Shown: one piece after another, positions 25,795 to 38,082 of the stretch
Layout: each line of letters opens with the position of its first letter
How positions within the stretch are numbered: the stretch's first letter is position 1
NCBI GenBank assembly: GCA_031841125.1
Contig: CM063107.1
Coordinates: forward strand, 22,710,499 to 22,774,498
DNA from: Acanthococcus lagerstroemiae
Taxonomy: Eukaryota > Arthropoda > Insecta > Hemiptera > Eriococcidae
Direction of reading: 5' to 3'
DNA: 64,000 nucleotides
Notes under the pieces: model-generated
What the model was told of the DNA's origin: nothing
Seen by the model: the letters and a program-made list of their open reading frames with translations, nothing else
The model's database searches: none
Made by a program: the position numbers and the translations under genes

Positions 25795-26826
25795 TTGGTG
25801 GAGCGTATGGCGATGCACGCCTGCTAAAGTGGCTTCAGCTGGACTGTGCTTCCTTCCTTCACTCCTCACCTCCTCGTCTTGGTACGTGTGGCGGTACAGA
25901 AAAGGGTTGACAGCGGGGTGAACCCTGCCGGGGGATCTGCAGCAGCTGCAGCAGTTCGAGGACGATACAGAGTCGTGTCGAGTGTGGACCAAGCCTTATC
26001 CGGCAGTCCTCTGCCTCGACTATTCTGCATCTCCTTCTCTATGATGGTCGAGACAAAGACCGCGACACCCGATTCCATCCACCTCCACTCTTCAGCGTTT
26101 CCTTTACCAAGATGTCCGCCGTGCAAGACGGTCGATCACGCAGTCATAGTCGTTCTCACTGCTGACAAGATCGACCCTTGTTACCATTCCGCGCCTCTCC
26201 TGCTCACAGGCCTCACACTCGAACAGGATGTGCCGGAATTGTTCTATGTCCTTGAGTCACAGCGCGTGCAAACGGGGCTTGGCGCTATCGCCATCCGATG
26301 TAGAGCGACCGAGGCCGCTCAGGACTTAGATCAGTTCCCTATGGGGCCTACCTGCCCATTGACCGAGGTTACGTATTCGCGCTCGGGTCTACTAGCCCTT
26401 TTGGTGGACTACTACAGGCTGCGTCCTTACACTTACGAAGCGTGGACTACTCGATATCCCGCTTGACCCGAAGTGACTCCTGTTTCGTCTTCGCACCGTA
26501 TATCTCCGCTATTTCGCTGACGGTATAAAGGCTAACACTCTCACTGCCTCCGAAGAAACAGGGCGGTAGGACTGAGACGACTCATCGCGGCTTTTTTCGC
26601 TGGATCTTGTCCATCTCCACTCTCCTGTATGGTATCTTGATGGCGTCGGCAAACACTGGCGCTCCATATAGGAGAACCAACACGATGACGCTCTCGTACA
26701 TCTTTCTTTCTTCTCTCTCTTGGTCTTTCTCGGTTCGACATTAGGCGAGACAGCGGTCCAGCTACTCGATCTGTGTTTTCAGCTGCCCACCTGAAATGCT
26801 CTCAGAACTGCAGCTTCCTGTCGAAG
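25795..26826 (-). mobile_element. R1-like non-LTR retrotransposon, 5'-truncated 3' end (copy 1)
   Basis: This interval aligns by eye with the minus-strand element at 42362-44240. Shared blocks include CGCGCCTCTCCTGCT, CGGGGCTYGGCGCTATCG, CATCCGATGTAG and TCCTGTATGGTAT. It covers the region after the reverse transcriptase domain and the 3' tail. The tail sequence GCCACTTTAGCA…GTGCATCGCCATACG is shared with a fragment at 50525-50620. The frame is broken by several indels, so no protein is made; the long open frame on the plus strand here is antisense shadow. Confidence 0.7.
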
Positions 26827-28208
26827 GAGTAACAGAGGTTAAATGAGTTTTCAAATAACGGTGCCGACATGAATGAACACATGGAGTATCACCTGAATAT
26901 CATGTGATCAAACGAGATACGGTTGATATAGAGACTAATTTATTTTTAAATCGGTTAGTCCAACGCATTCTCCATGTACATATGTACCACATGTAATACA
27001 AGTTCTCGTTTTGCTACTTGATTTTCATTGTTTTTCGCCATTTAAAAGAAAACTTTTTTGGAAACACGTTGCGCACTCTTAGGATCTACTCATTCTGAAT
27101 GGATCCGTGGACCGAATGCTCCACTTCTGGTGAAAAAACAATAAGAATGAATGCATTTCTCTGTTCAACACCTTTAGATGCAAGTCCGACCACCAAAACT
27201 GTATGAATAAAAACGAGACATATAACATATAGGTAATAATGAGATAAAATATATTTCTGACTCCCTCCGACAGCATGTGACCAGTAACCGAAGGAGGTAT
27301 ATGACTATATGGACTAGTAAATATAATTAAATGCAGGTACTTACGTAGCTAGATGATAACAAAAGGTAGAAAAAAAGGGCATAAAAAAATATTAAAAAAA
27401 TAATAATGCTTGATTAAAATATTAATAATAAATCACATACAGGTAACTAACTAAGTGATAATAATCGTAATGCGATGTGGTAACAAAGAAAGGATTTTAC
27501 ATGAAAATGCAACATTACCAAACCGTATGTTCGATTTTGAGAGAGCACAGTGAAATATCTGATTCATTTTGAAGAAATTTAATGATTGTAGGTATTTCAT
27601 TATTGTAATTTTTCTTCAAGTACATAATTCCGCAATTCCTCAGAAATTTCTGAATACTCGTAAGAAATAAAAGTGTAAAGCTGGGAGTCAGGGCTCCACA
27701 GGGGGAGGGGGCGGAGCGCTCTTGACTTTTTTTAGGCAACACTGGCGGCACTTCAGTATTTTAGGTCAAGTAGTGATGGAAGGGGTCGACATCGAAAATT
27801 GTTTTTAACAAGTAAGGTACACCTGCTAAATATAATTTTTTCTTCAACCCCTCGGTTCCGTCCCTGGGCTCTCTCCTATTCATCTCAAAAAATTAACAGA
27901 AACTACATGTTCTTAACGCTTTTGGATACATTTGAAGAGAGCAAATTTTTGACTTTCTTTGTTTCCTTCTTTTTTTACTATAGAATCTTAGAGAAGTTGG
28001 AACCCCCACCAGTTTGGATCTCGGGTTTCCAAACCCTGAATCCAGGTTTAGTTACTCTCATGATAGTTATAACAAACTCTACTCATTCTAGAATCTTATT
28101 CATAAGATCGTTAACTTCGGTTTATAATGTTCTGATAGTGGTCGCAAGAGGTCATACATTTTTTTTTTTCCAGTTCTGATTACTGACAGATACTATTCTG
28201 GCACTGAA
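26827..28208. other. Intergenic sequence downstream of DXO, no gene seen
   Basis: AT-rich. A 126-codon plus-strand frame at 27799-28179 lacks any recognisable domain and runs into the 3' side of DXO. It is probably chance. No canonical AATAAA in the minus direction was confidently placed for DXO. Confidence 0.4.
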
Positions 28209-31200
28209 CTAACGCATGTCTTGCATAGCATCAACAAATTCCTTTGATAGTATGTTGTACTCGGAATGTTCGGTTATCTTTTCACGCGTGACTCTTGCAG
28301 AATGAGGTTTCCAATCGAATCTCCATTTTGAGAGATCCGGCTCACGACTGAGAGTAGTGTCCACAAAAGTAAGAAAGTCATCAAGAAAATTCTGGCAAAC
28401 ACGAGGATTCCAATGTCCCTGGAATACAAAAAACAGTCACTTCACAAACTTATTCGTTTATTTCAGAATGCGAAATGGTCTGAGAACTTGAATTCATATT
28501 AAAAAATGATTTATTGTAAACTGAAGATATAGAGCCCGACCAAAACCTACAAAGAACCTGGGAATAGCAACCTGAAACATTGTCTAATTTTCTACTCTAA
28601 CGGATACATTTGTGTAAACAAAACAGTCATTACTTTGGCTAAATCTGGTAGATTCTTAGTATCAAAATAACGGTAACTTGTTACAGTTCCACTATAATCT
28701 CGAAATCCACAGATTATTTGGTCGACACCAGCCAGATAGGATTGCAACCACCATTTAAGCGATTTCCACCTGTATAATGGATGAAAAGTATTATTAATTT
28801 GTGATTTAGGTTCACATATCACCGCCAATCAATAAAAAGTAAATATGATAAGGCAAGAGACACCAACAAATTTTCTTCAGACTGTAAAAGGCCAGTTACC
28901 GGCGAAATAACATCGTCCACATTGGTACTGAAGTGGACAACAAGAATGCGGCCTTTTTTGTAAAGAAGTCTAACATCGCGGCATTATTGAAGGCAGTCAT
29001 TATTTCAATAACATAATTTACCATGGAATAATAGAGAATTTTAACTTACACTTTTCATGTAGAGTACATTCCGACATGTATGTACGCATGAAATATTGAC
29101 TTGACATTAGATAAACATGTTTATGTGATTATAGTCGAGGTTTATACGAATGTGGACATGGAATATTGAGTGAACATACCTAATGCCAACTTCCTTCAAC
29201 ATCTATTACTATAATATGAATTCTATATGAATTTCTACCAGACAAAAAATGTCCACGTCTTTGAAACCTCTGCATCAGCATTAATTCTTGGTGGAGTCCA
29301 CTTTTAGACCAATAACGGTTTGTGGCATGTCAAGGAAATGATCTACAAAAGTGTGTATAGACGGGTATCTTTTCCCCTCACATCCACATGGGTATTAACT
29401 GAATCATTATCCAGAAACTGAGAATGATTTTGTTACCAACACACTTTGAACTCGAACTTTCGATTTTTTGGAAGAGGGATCATCTAGGGTTACACAATAC
29501 TATCCACAAAAAATTCCACTAATTCAATTCTTCAACAGGACCATTGCCGTATTTTAAATGAAAAAGCATTGGGAGATGTACATCGTCGTGGATGTTACCA
29601 TATTGTCTCAATATCTGTTACATTATAAATTTTTGTTTCAAGCCCCCCCCCCCCATAAAGTGGTATTTATATTCAGAAAGATAAATAGAATTTCAATTTG
29701 CTGTCAGTGACGTCACCTTTCCTGAAAAATATGTAAAGTTCTGTTACCAGAGTTTTTAGTCCATTGTTGAGGTCGATCTTTAACTAGTGCAAAGATATCG
29801 AGGGTCTCATGCACATATTTACCGAAGTACCTAACATTTTGACGCGGAAAATGAATCATGTGCATAGAACTATTACTGAAGTTATAAGCTATCGATACCC
29901 TACACAAAGAAAATGACCAATAATTAGTTGTGATGTTTAACGTTTGTCAGAGAGCAGATGATGTTTGACTTGAAAGCCAAACATACGTTTGTTTTCATAA
30001 CATATTCCATTTGTAGGGTGTGCTAATTCACTTTTTCTTCTTCTGCAGTCCAGAGCACTTTCGGCTGTTATGCCATCATCAGTGTTGATTGCTGAAGACT
30101 GTCTCAGTTTACCTAGTTCCAGTCACACTTTTAAATTAGGGAGTTTTGAAATGGGGATATTTCTTTTCCTTGTTTGGTTATATATTTTTATTTTAAGTTC
30201 TTCCAGTTTCCTGGCCAAGTTTGTGTATTTCCAAGTAGCCTAATTTTAATATTACATAGGCGAACTTTGTAAAATATAAATGAGAAAGATAGTTTATTTT
30301 CTAAATACGAATACATTCTGTAATGAAAATTGTCAAACAAGGGTGGAAAAATACGAATGATACGTAGCAATAGCGTACGTAGAATTTTCAGTGAGTTTTA
30401 CCTAATTATTTTCACTCTCATAGTAAGGGAACATTAAGCTTATTTTGCATTTTTATGAATCGGGCCAAAAAATAATAGGCACAGAAAAATATAAAATTAT
30501 GTAATTAAAAATTAAAATTGGACAGAATTTCGGCAGAATTCACCCATTCGTGTGGCAGAAAGAATGGCAGAATTAAACGCCTCGCTAGCAGAACAAAGCA
30601 GAATTTCTGCTCATCTGCAGCAGAGTTTCACTTTTCACATGTGGAAACACTGCATGAGACCCTCCATACGTACCTCATACATTTTTCACCACAATAAATG
30701 GTAACAATGGTACAATTTTGATCCCTAAACATGATCCAGGTGTCAGATCATAGTCACTGGCACATGTAATAGCACAATTTTCAAAAATTCCAAAGAAAAA
30801 TAACTCTTGAAGCTGTTTTGTCCATAGTCATGAACATCAGTGCTTTTTCTATGGACAAGATGTCTACCGTCGTGGAAAAATTTCGCCCCCCCCCTAAATG
30901 TTGACTCTCCTGCTGTGTAAACTTGCTGAATATTCTCTGCAACATATAAACTAAGTATTATGAGAGAAAGGGGGAGAAAGAAAACAGTCTAAACAAAATA
31001 TGAAATACTATCTTCATATTCTCAGTTTCTGAAGCACGACACATATGGTACATGTACATTTATGTGGAGTGTGGACATGTATTTCGGGAATAGAACCTTG
31101 CCTCTAGTTTGCTTTGAATCCAGAATTGAGTGGTGATTGAAATTGGAAAATTTAAAACAAAAAATAAAAAGTTTAAAAAACAAAACAAAAAAATAACAAC

Positions 31201-32573
31201 TGAAAATTGAAAAATATGCCATCAAATACTTCGCCGCGAAGCGTAGGCCATCGAGGCGACTTCCAGCATTATGTCTGTTTACTACTTTCAGCATTCTTCA
31301 ACATAGGCTTCAATGTCTTTTTATTAAGGTGTTTGATTCGATCCACTCATCAGTGGAATAGAGCATCTGTTCTCTCGCGTCAGTCTTCTAATAAAATAAT
31401 CATGGTGCTTAAATTCTGAAAATATATGTACCAACTTTTGAAAGTTCGTGTCTTTTTCAACATTCAATCCTTTCGATGTTTTCAGTTCAACTAATATCGA
31501 AGGCTTATTCAGCGCGTCCACGTTTGAACCGTCAACTTTCAGGGGTAACAAGCTGTTAACTCCATCAAGTTCACCAGCGTGAATTATATCGTGTTTATTC
31601 AGTTGGCTTCGGTACAGGAGAGTGAACTCTTCTCTGGCATCAACAGGTTGCGAACTATCCCCCATACGATCGTGACGGTCTGAGCGAAGAATACATGTTC
31701 ATTACGAGTTTTAATTCCTGAATATATTATGTAGTTCCGCCAAGGCTTGGGGAATAGTGCTGACAATTAGTTACCTGACAACAAATACTGCTCGAATTTG
31801 AAGCTCCAGTATTCGAGCTTTTTTTCCTTTTCATTTTGACCACGTTGTTGCCTCGTTTTTTTACCATCCGTGAAAAAAGCGCATAAAAATATCAAGTTTT
31901 TCAATTTAGTAGCGCAAATGAGCCAACCTTCTCGGTCATCATATGGCGTATTCATTACACTGGCCAACAATCCTCTCTTGCACACAAAAATGGTACGATT
32001 TTGTGTCTGAAACAAATGTTTCGGCTAAAATTGAATACCAGTGTGAATTATAGTAGAATACTGATTGAATACGAGCATTTATCGCCTTACACGAAAAGAA
32101 CTATATAAGCATGCAGAAATAATGTCCGAGACGACATCGTCAGATCTTCAACTAATCATGTTACAGACCTGGGTATGAGTGATCAAATCCCTGAGATACG
32201 TTCGGTTTGTTAGCAACCATTCTAAAACGTAGTCAAGTTTCTCTTTATTTTCATACCACCACTCTTTCTGAATGTAGGAATCATATCCAGCGGCCAAGTT
32301 CAGCTTCCATTCGGGGTTCTTTTTAAGATCAGGATGAGGGTGTACCACATACTTCAGATTCCTGGCGTCGTGCTGAAATTTACGTTCACTATCGAGACTA
32401 TATAATCCGATCACCTTTCGTCTGTAAGACGGTTCGTCACGATTATTAAGTACAACAGGGAGAATGCTGGACATGCTAATCCGGCGTTTAATGAAGATTA
32501 GAACTGAAAGACTGAAACAAATTATCACAAGTGTAGTACAGATGCTGATCCAATCGATCGAATCTAATATCAT
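28209..32573 (-). CDS. DXO: Decapping and exoribonuclease protein DXO/RAI1 family, five coding exons
   Basis: Removes incomplete or non-canonical 5' caps (including NAD) from RNA and degrades the decapped RNA 5'-3'. Coding exons on the minus strand: 32573-32169, 32006-31775, 31679-31436, 28769-28634, 28418-28209. Phases agree and give 408 aa, close to the usual family size. Catalytic residues are present: E207 in KFEQY, E249 and D251 in GELD, E277 and K279 in ELK, Q303 in WWLQSY. The substrate-fold motif SLDSERKF and the C-terminal GHWNPRVCQNF are also conserved. The first Met follows an in-frame stop. It places a hydrophobic, apparently membrane-spanning segment (residues 9-28) followed by KRR ahead of the DXO fold; Met34 (32474) would omit it. 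Intron 3 is 2.7 kb and holds a Penelope-like remnant. Head to head with nischarin. Confidence 0.92.
30016..30110 (-). mobile_element. Penelope-like element tail remnant with hammerhead-like core
   Basis: On the minus strand the motif CTGATGA (30076-30082) is followed by TGGCATAACAGCC and GAAA (30059-30062). The same arrangement occurs at the two ends of the Penelope-like element in the PDHX intron (52959-52982 minus, 56096-56119 plus). CTGANGA, a short GGC/GCC stem and GAAA are the conserved core of hammerhead ribozymes, which are known in Penelope-like terminal repeats. The cleavage-site strand could not be placed, and one U between core and stem is unpaired. This copy lies in DXO intron 3. 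Confidence 0.5.
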
Positions 32574-32994
32574 GATATACTTCGAAACATGACTTCAGGA
32601 TGACTAAAGACAAAGGATAAAAAATAAATAAATAAATATGAATATGATCTCATCTTCTCATATTTCTCTATTCTCATAAGATTCATACACGTCATCCACT
32701 CTGTCATCTTTATCACGGTCGCAAGGCTGAACCTTGAACCTTATCACTGTTATCGAGGCATCGAATGTAAACAAATGAAACTTATAACTTTGTGATGATT
32801 CAGTGAAGTATTATCGTTAGAATTCGGGTTATTTACTTTGAATACGGCTTAAAAGTGCGAATCTCAATAGATAATGTTGTGAGTCAGTTTCTGTCACAAA
32901 ACTTGAAAACCCTTTACACGATTCGTTTCGGTACAGAATGATGTGATTAGATTGTGTCCGCGATCCGCGACCAACGTTGGCAAATTGAGACAAA
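32574..32994. promoter_or_regulatory. Probable bidirectional promoter between DXO and nischarin
   Basis: Only 421 bp separate the divergent start codons, so both 5' UTRs and promoters must lie here. The part near nischarin (about 32925-32985) is richer in CpG (TCCGCGATCCGCGACC). The part near DXO is AT-rich. No TATA box or initiator is obvious. Shared regulation is inferred from spacing only. Confidence 0.55.
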
Positions 32995-35900
32995 ATGGCT
33001 TGCTTTTTGGAAAATGATTATAACTGTTCCGTTGCGATTCCATCTTACGAGAACAAAGAAAATATAACGTATTACACAATCCAGGTAACCGTAGGTAACG
33101 TCTCGTGGACTGTTTCACATCGGTACAAAGATTTCGTCGAACTACACGAAATATTGGTGGCGGATCACTGTATCGCCAAAGAGCTGCTGCCGCAGAAGAA
33201 ATTAATTGGCAATCGTGATCCGGAGTTCATTGAAAAACGCAGAATCAGTTTGCAAGTATACTTACACACCATTCTGAGCTACTTGCAGAAGGCAATGCCC
33301 GTCGTCCTGCTCAAGTTTCTTGATTTTGATAAGTACGACATCACATACATTTTACAAGGGTTGGCGGTCAAGTGTTTCCTGGAAGGTGATAACTATCTTC
33401 AAAAGTCTTCCGAATTTACGTTTAACCCACTGCAGGTAAATTTTCTCCGACATCACTGTCATTCATTTACCTAGATGCATGAGTATATAGAAACGCCAGA
33501 ATCTAGGAACTAATGCATACATTTTCGGACTGATCTTTCCAAGAAGTAATATTTGTATCGTTGATATTTTATCCATAATACATATGATATACATCACTAC
33601 CTTCAAAAGTGATGAGAATTGTAACCTGAATACTTACTGCGAGTGCCAGTGTTTTTACATGAATGAGAAGAATGACAATTTTTTAATTTCTGCTCTGAAA
33701 TCAATCAGTTTTGTGTTTGTGGGCACATTTAAAATGAAATGGTTTTGTGTCATTTTGGTTTCGTGTCAAACCCCAGGAGGGCATAGAAATGAATAAAAAT
33801 AATTGATTTTTTTCTTTCCTAAATTTTTGTTATTGAAAACAATAATACTGATGAGAATTTTTTCAATATTGCATGAATGTTTCTGTTCATCTGTTGAAAT
33901 TTCATTCATGTTCCTATTATAATTTAGGTACTATAATTAGAAATTGGATGCTGTTAAGCAAAAAGGACTTAAGCGACAAAATATGTTTTTGAGGAAACAT
34001 AACATTAAAAGCCAATGAATAAATGCTGGTTTACGGACATAGCGTTTACTTGTAACTGATAAGCTTTCTTCAACATAGGTACACAGTTTTGTATCGGGGG
34101 CCCAATTTTGAAACATTCTACTTTTTATGCTCTTTCTAATGCTACTAATAACTCATTTTGTCAACAAATGTCACTTAAATCCTTTTTGCTTAAGGCTTAA
34201 CAGCGTCGCCATTGGCATGGATGCGGAAGCCGAACGATACAGCTTCTGCTTCTGGCGTCTAGCCTCCAAATCTCATCTAGCTTCTCGCTTCTGGCTTCCA
34301 GCCTCAGTTTATGAGCTTCTTCTAACTTCCAATCTTTTTTTCGGCTTCTAGCTTTTAGCTTTCAGCTTCCTTTACTTATTTTCACACAAGGTTCTTATAA
34401 TTAGAGAAGGTTATTTTTAGAAAATGAGACAAAATTAAGTGAAGTGAAGTAGAAGAGGTATAATTATTAGTTTTCTTTTTTAGGCTTTCGACTTTGAGAA
34501 GAAAAATCTAAGAACAATATTGTAAGAAGTTGATTCTAGTTTCTCAGAATTGTCCTAAAATTGCAAAAACGTCCGGCTTCTGACTTCCAGTTCCAGTTAC
34601 TGTCTTCTCCGCATCCCTTCCATTTAGTCTATTTAATCGAGATTGCGATTTTAGCGACATCTGTTAGTCAAATGTGAAAATATGACCATATTAGAATAGC
34701 GAAAAATACCTAATCTATCACTGCATATGTGTTCAAAGATTTGTACCCCTTGTGGACCCGTTTCTGGCAAAGACGTTTATATACTACACTGGATACCTAA
34801 CTTCAGCCTGCTAGTAGTATAAACCCTTCTCATCGACCCCGCGTTTTAGTATCCCATCTGCTAGCGTCACCGGTATAGAAAATCGGCTCCAATACATTTT
34901 AAATGGGAAATTGGTCATTTTTAAGTCGCGCTTATTATATTTTGCCTGGGTAAAACGATCTGAAAATTGGACAGACCATGCATTCATATCTTGGGAGCAG
35001 GAAAATATAAAGAAAACAATATGCTACACTTCAATTTCTTTTTTTTTTTTTAATTTGAACGCCAGCATCTATACGCGAAATTCACCATGTATTTTAAATG
35101 GGAAAAATGACTATACCGGTGACTAGCAAACGCTTATGCAACATTGGCACAAAGTTTGGATACGCTTATTTTATGGTAGTATAGGAAGTTAGGTATCTAG
35201 TGTAGTAGTGTAAACGTCTTTGGTTTCTGGTGCTTTGTTCGGGTTTAGTTTCATGTTTGGGAAACATCCATTTTGGACTAAGCACTTCTTGGCATTATTG
35301 TCTTCAGTTAAAAAGAACGGCCATTCTTCTCATCCATTCAGAACCTTTGGAATTAATGTACAAAATACTGCCCCAGGGTTACAAAACTAAGTTTCTATCA
35401 TTTGACTTCGGCTTTGCAACCCTTGATTCACACTAGCTGTGGCTTGTGAGCAGAAGTATAACTTAGCTTCAGCTTGAGCTTAGCTCAAATTTGCGAAAAC
35501 TTCAGCCTATGGCTTCCACTTTTGCAATTCTGCACTGCCTCAGTTTAGTAATATTTCGATGTCTTAGTGCGAAATGGCCGTATCTGCAAGATGGCATTTT
35601 TTTTACAGGGCTACTACTAAAAGACAATTTAAAATTCTGCATGTTTTATGCGTGGGTCGTCCAGAAAAACTGAATTATTTCCATATTTTTCAGTGTTTCA
35701 TCTTGTAGAGCATGAAATTCCCTTTCCAGTGATACCACACACTGAAGATTGACCAAAATTGCAGTTGCGGCCATTTTGTACTAAGCTAAGGCATCGATTA
35801 TTGATTATTTCTCGAAGAAAGGGAAATTTAGATTTATGGGTGTTACCATTTCGAAAAGTCCAAAAATATAAGGAAGTATGATTTTTCATTTTAATGGACG

Positions 35901-38082
35901 TTTGGAACTTGGAAGGAAGTGCGCTCAAAAAAATGGTGGGGGCATTTTTGGAAAATTTTAAACTCACTACATACCTACAAGTATTGATCATTATGACTCC
36001 AAATCGCAAAAAAAGAAATCGGTCTCTATAGTCTTCTATAGTACCTACCTATGTTTTCTTATCCAACTTCATGTTTGATCCCATGATCCCATATAAAGTT
36101 TGGTGCAGTTAAGAAACATAATTTTTTCACGGCGCTGATAACGTTTTCTCGAACTCATTTTTCCCCTCCAGCTCCAAAATACCCATATATTGATGTGTAT
36201 TGCGGGTAGCCAGTTATGTTTCTTAACTGGATCAGACTTTAAAATGGCTCAATTTGAAGCTCTGTAAACTTTGTATGGGCATGCTCACCCGCCATTTTGA
36301 TTCTTACTTTTCTAATAATAACAGCAAACACATGTGGAACGCGCCGTGAGCGACGATCAAAGTTGCATGAGGAATGAAATGATGAAAAATAAATATGATA
36401 GCTGCGGATACCTTATGAAGTTTACAGAGCCCTCCTTAACTTAGAGCATCTGGAAACGGTGGAAACAGCAAAACACCCGAGTATTGACATTCGCCATTTT
36501 GAATCTTCAGGCACCAAGCGACTCAAAATGGTGGTTGTTAGTACTTGGGTGTTTCTAAGTGCTCTACTTGACTGTGAGCCTGCGCTCTTTTCTAGACAGG
36601 AACAAGATCATGAATCCAATAATATAATATCGCAACCCGTAAATTATTTAAAAAAAAAAAAAAGTGTATATACCTAGATCAGAAGGTTATCATTTTGAAA
36701 AGAAAAGATCTTAGATGATGAAAGAGATCATTTTTGAAGGAAACAGAAGTAGACTGGGGACAAAGAGGCGAGTTGGAAAATCCATGTTTACTAGGCCTCT
36801 GAAGTAGCAAAGGGCCCCTTGCAACTTAGAAGTTGCGAATGAAGGTTCGTGAGTTATGAAGAAGTAAGGTGTAGTGAAGAGAATTGTATCGAGAGGAGAG
36901 GGCTGATGATATTCCCGATTAAAAACAGTCGCAATCAAACCTTTTAGGCCAAGGGTCGTTTGCTTTTGACCCCTCCTAGAGGCCAACCCTGGAAATAAAG
37001 ATCTTACATTATGATATTGTGATCTTTTCTTTCATGCTCCGATTAGAGTTATATATTCATCATCGTCCTAAAAAGTATAACTAATGCTCATTGTAGCAAT
37101 ATAAAAGTTAAATTTTATTTAATAGCTAACATTCTTCCTTTCATTTCAGCTCCACGCGATCAGCGAAAGACTGCAGAAATGCTGTTACCCAAATGAAGTT
37201 TCTAGCGGTCAATACGATTTCAGTCATATATTAGAATTTTGCTGTAAATTGAAAACTGTCATCGTGCGTGGTGGTCGCACCAAAGTTGGAACTAGCAATA
37301 TCGTCTACAATAACTTACCGTTCGAGTTTTCGGCCTTCAAGTCTGTCTCAAAGTTGTATTTCTACAACATTCAGTTGTGCAATGTCAGCGATTTCGGCTC
37401 TCTTCGACAAACCCTACATTCAATGGTTGTTTATAATTCCAATATTCAGCAGTTCACCGACGTACTCTTATGTGATAGAGTACACAAAACGTGCGAAAAT
37501 AGCGAAGACAAATGGAACAAACTGGCTAAAATTGATTTTAGCTGGAACGAATTACGACGTCTGGACGTAGGCATTTCTTTAGTTCCTAACCTGATCAGCT
37601 TAACTCTCGACGGTAATCAAATTGGTAAAATTGAGAACACCGAACTTTTACCAAATTTAACCTACCTATGTATGTCTGCGAACAATTTAGTCGTTGAAGA
37701 ATGTTTGCATTCTAAACTGATGAATATCATTCAGTTGAATCTGTCGCAGAACAAAATCACCAAGTTATCTCCGTTTGCAAAGCTAACCAACTTGAAGGAG
37801 CTGAATTTGGGTTCCAATTGGATTAGCGAGTCGAATGAAATTAAACACATTAGTTCTTTGCCTCAACTGGAGTATCTCGTGCTGACTGGTAATCCGGTGT
37901 CAACGATAATTGATTATAGAATCAAGGTATTCGAATATTTTGGTAATCGTGCTAATGATTTGTGTTTGGATAATGAGAGACCGTCTCAGAAAGAGTTGGA
38001 TACAGCTGCAGTTCTGAGAGCGTTAACTGTAGTCCGAGAAGGTAAAACGCCCTTTACTGTTCCTTGTGATCCTTCGAGTTGA
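32995..38082 (+). CDS. NISCH: Nischarin-like protein, PX domain plus leucine-rich repeats, two exons
   Basis: Nischarin binds phosphoinositides on endosomes and, in mammals, integrin alpha5 and Rac effectors to restrain migration. Exons 32995-33435 and 37150-38082 join in phase 0 (CTGCAG|GTAAAT … TTTCAG|CTCCAC), giving 457 aa. Residues about 8-115 are a PX domain with WTVSHRYKDF, the start of the lipid-binding site, and LLPQKKLIG. Residues about 148-230 match the nischarin linker, including ISERLQ and DFSHILEFCCKLK. Residues about 272-395 are leucine-rich repeats (LAKIDFSWNEL, LISLTLDGNQI, IIQLNLSQNKI, LKELNLGSNWI, LEYLVLTGNPV), then a cap resembling nischarin (DYRIKVFEYFGNRANDLCLD). The protein stops soon after. 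The long C-terminal region of vertebrate nischarin is absent, consistent with a short invertebrate form. The 3.7-kb intron contains several MITEs. Confidence 0.92.
34055..34195 (+). repeat. Dispersed direct repeat, copy 1 (partner 42132-42262)
   Basis: Shares TGATAAGCTTT, ATCGGGGGCCCA, the block TTTTATGCTCTTTC and ACTAATAACT with 42132-42262, in the same orientation and with moderate divergence. It has no coding content and lies in the nischarin intron. Confidence 0.65.
34215..34375 (+). repeat. Degenerate GCTTCTGGCTTCNAGC minisatellite
   Basis: About ten imperfect repeats of a 6-12-base motif such as AGCTTCTGGC, CTTCCAGCCTC, CTTCTAGCTTTTAGC. It lies in the nischarin intron; similar strings recur weakly near 34570-34610 and 35465-35515. 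Confidence 0.55.
34769..35222. mobile_element. 454-bp MITE with AAAGACGTTTA ends and 9-bp target duplication
   Basis: The left arm AAAGACGTTTATATACTACA and following GGATACCTAACTTC is repeated inverted at the right (GAAGTTAGGTATCTAGTGTA…). Flanks are GTTTCTGGC (34760-34768) and GTTTCTGGT (35223-35231), a 9-bp duplication with one mismatch. This length is typical of Mutator-like elements. It is non-coding and lies in the nischarin intron. Confidence 0.75.
36095..36242. mobile_element. Small TIR element, AGTTAAGAAACATAA arms
   Basis: TAAAGTTTGGTGCAGTTAAG at the left end faces an inverted copy ending in GATCAGACTTTA, with about 35 bases per arm and a spacer under 100 bases. No coding content. 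It is the first of three neighbouring MITEs upstream of nischarin exon 2. Confidence 0.6.
36257..36432. mobile_element. MITE, AGGGCTCTGTAAA family, copy 2
   Basis: The left end AGCTCTGTAAACTTTGTATG and the right end (AAGTTTACAGAGCCCT) are inverted copies. CCGCCATTTTG lies just inside the left arm as in copies 1 and 3. It sits 15 bases after another MITE in the nischarin intron. Confidence 0.65.
36443..36566. mobile_element. Small TIR element, AGAGCA…AAACACCC arms
   Basis: The left arm AGAGCATCTGGAAAC… CACCCGAGTA…CGCCATTTTGA and the inverted right arm (TCAAAATGGTGGTT…CTTGGGTGTTTC…GTGCTCT) enclose a very short loop. It has no coding content and is the third element of the cluster. Confidence 0.6.

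Noticed and set aside
25846..26466. Long plus-strand open frame of 206 codons
   Set aside because: It is antisense to the R1-like 3' region; the same antisense openness recurs at 42737-43243. No domain on the plus strand.
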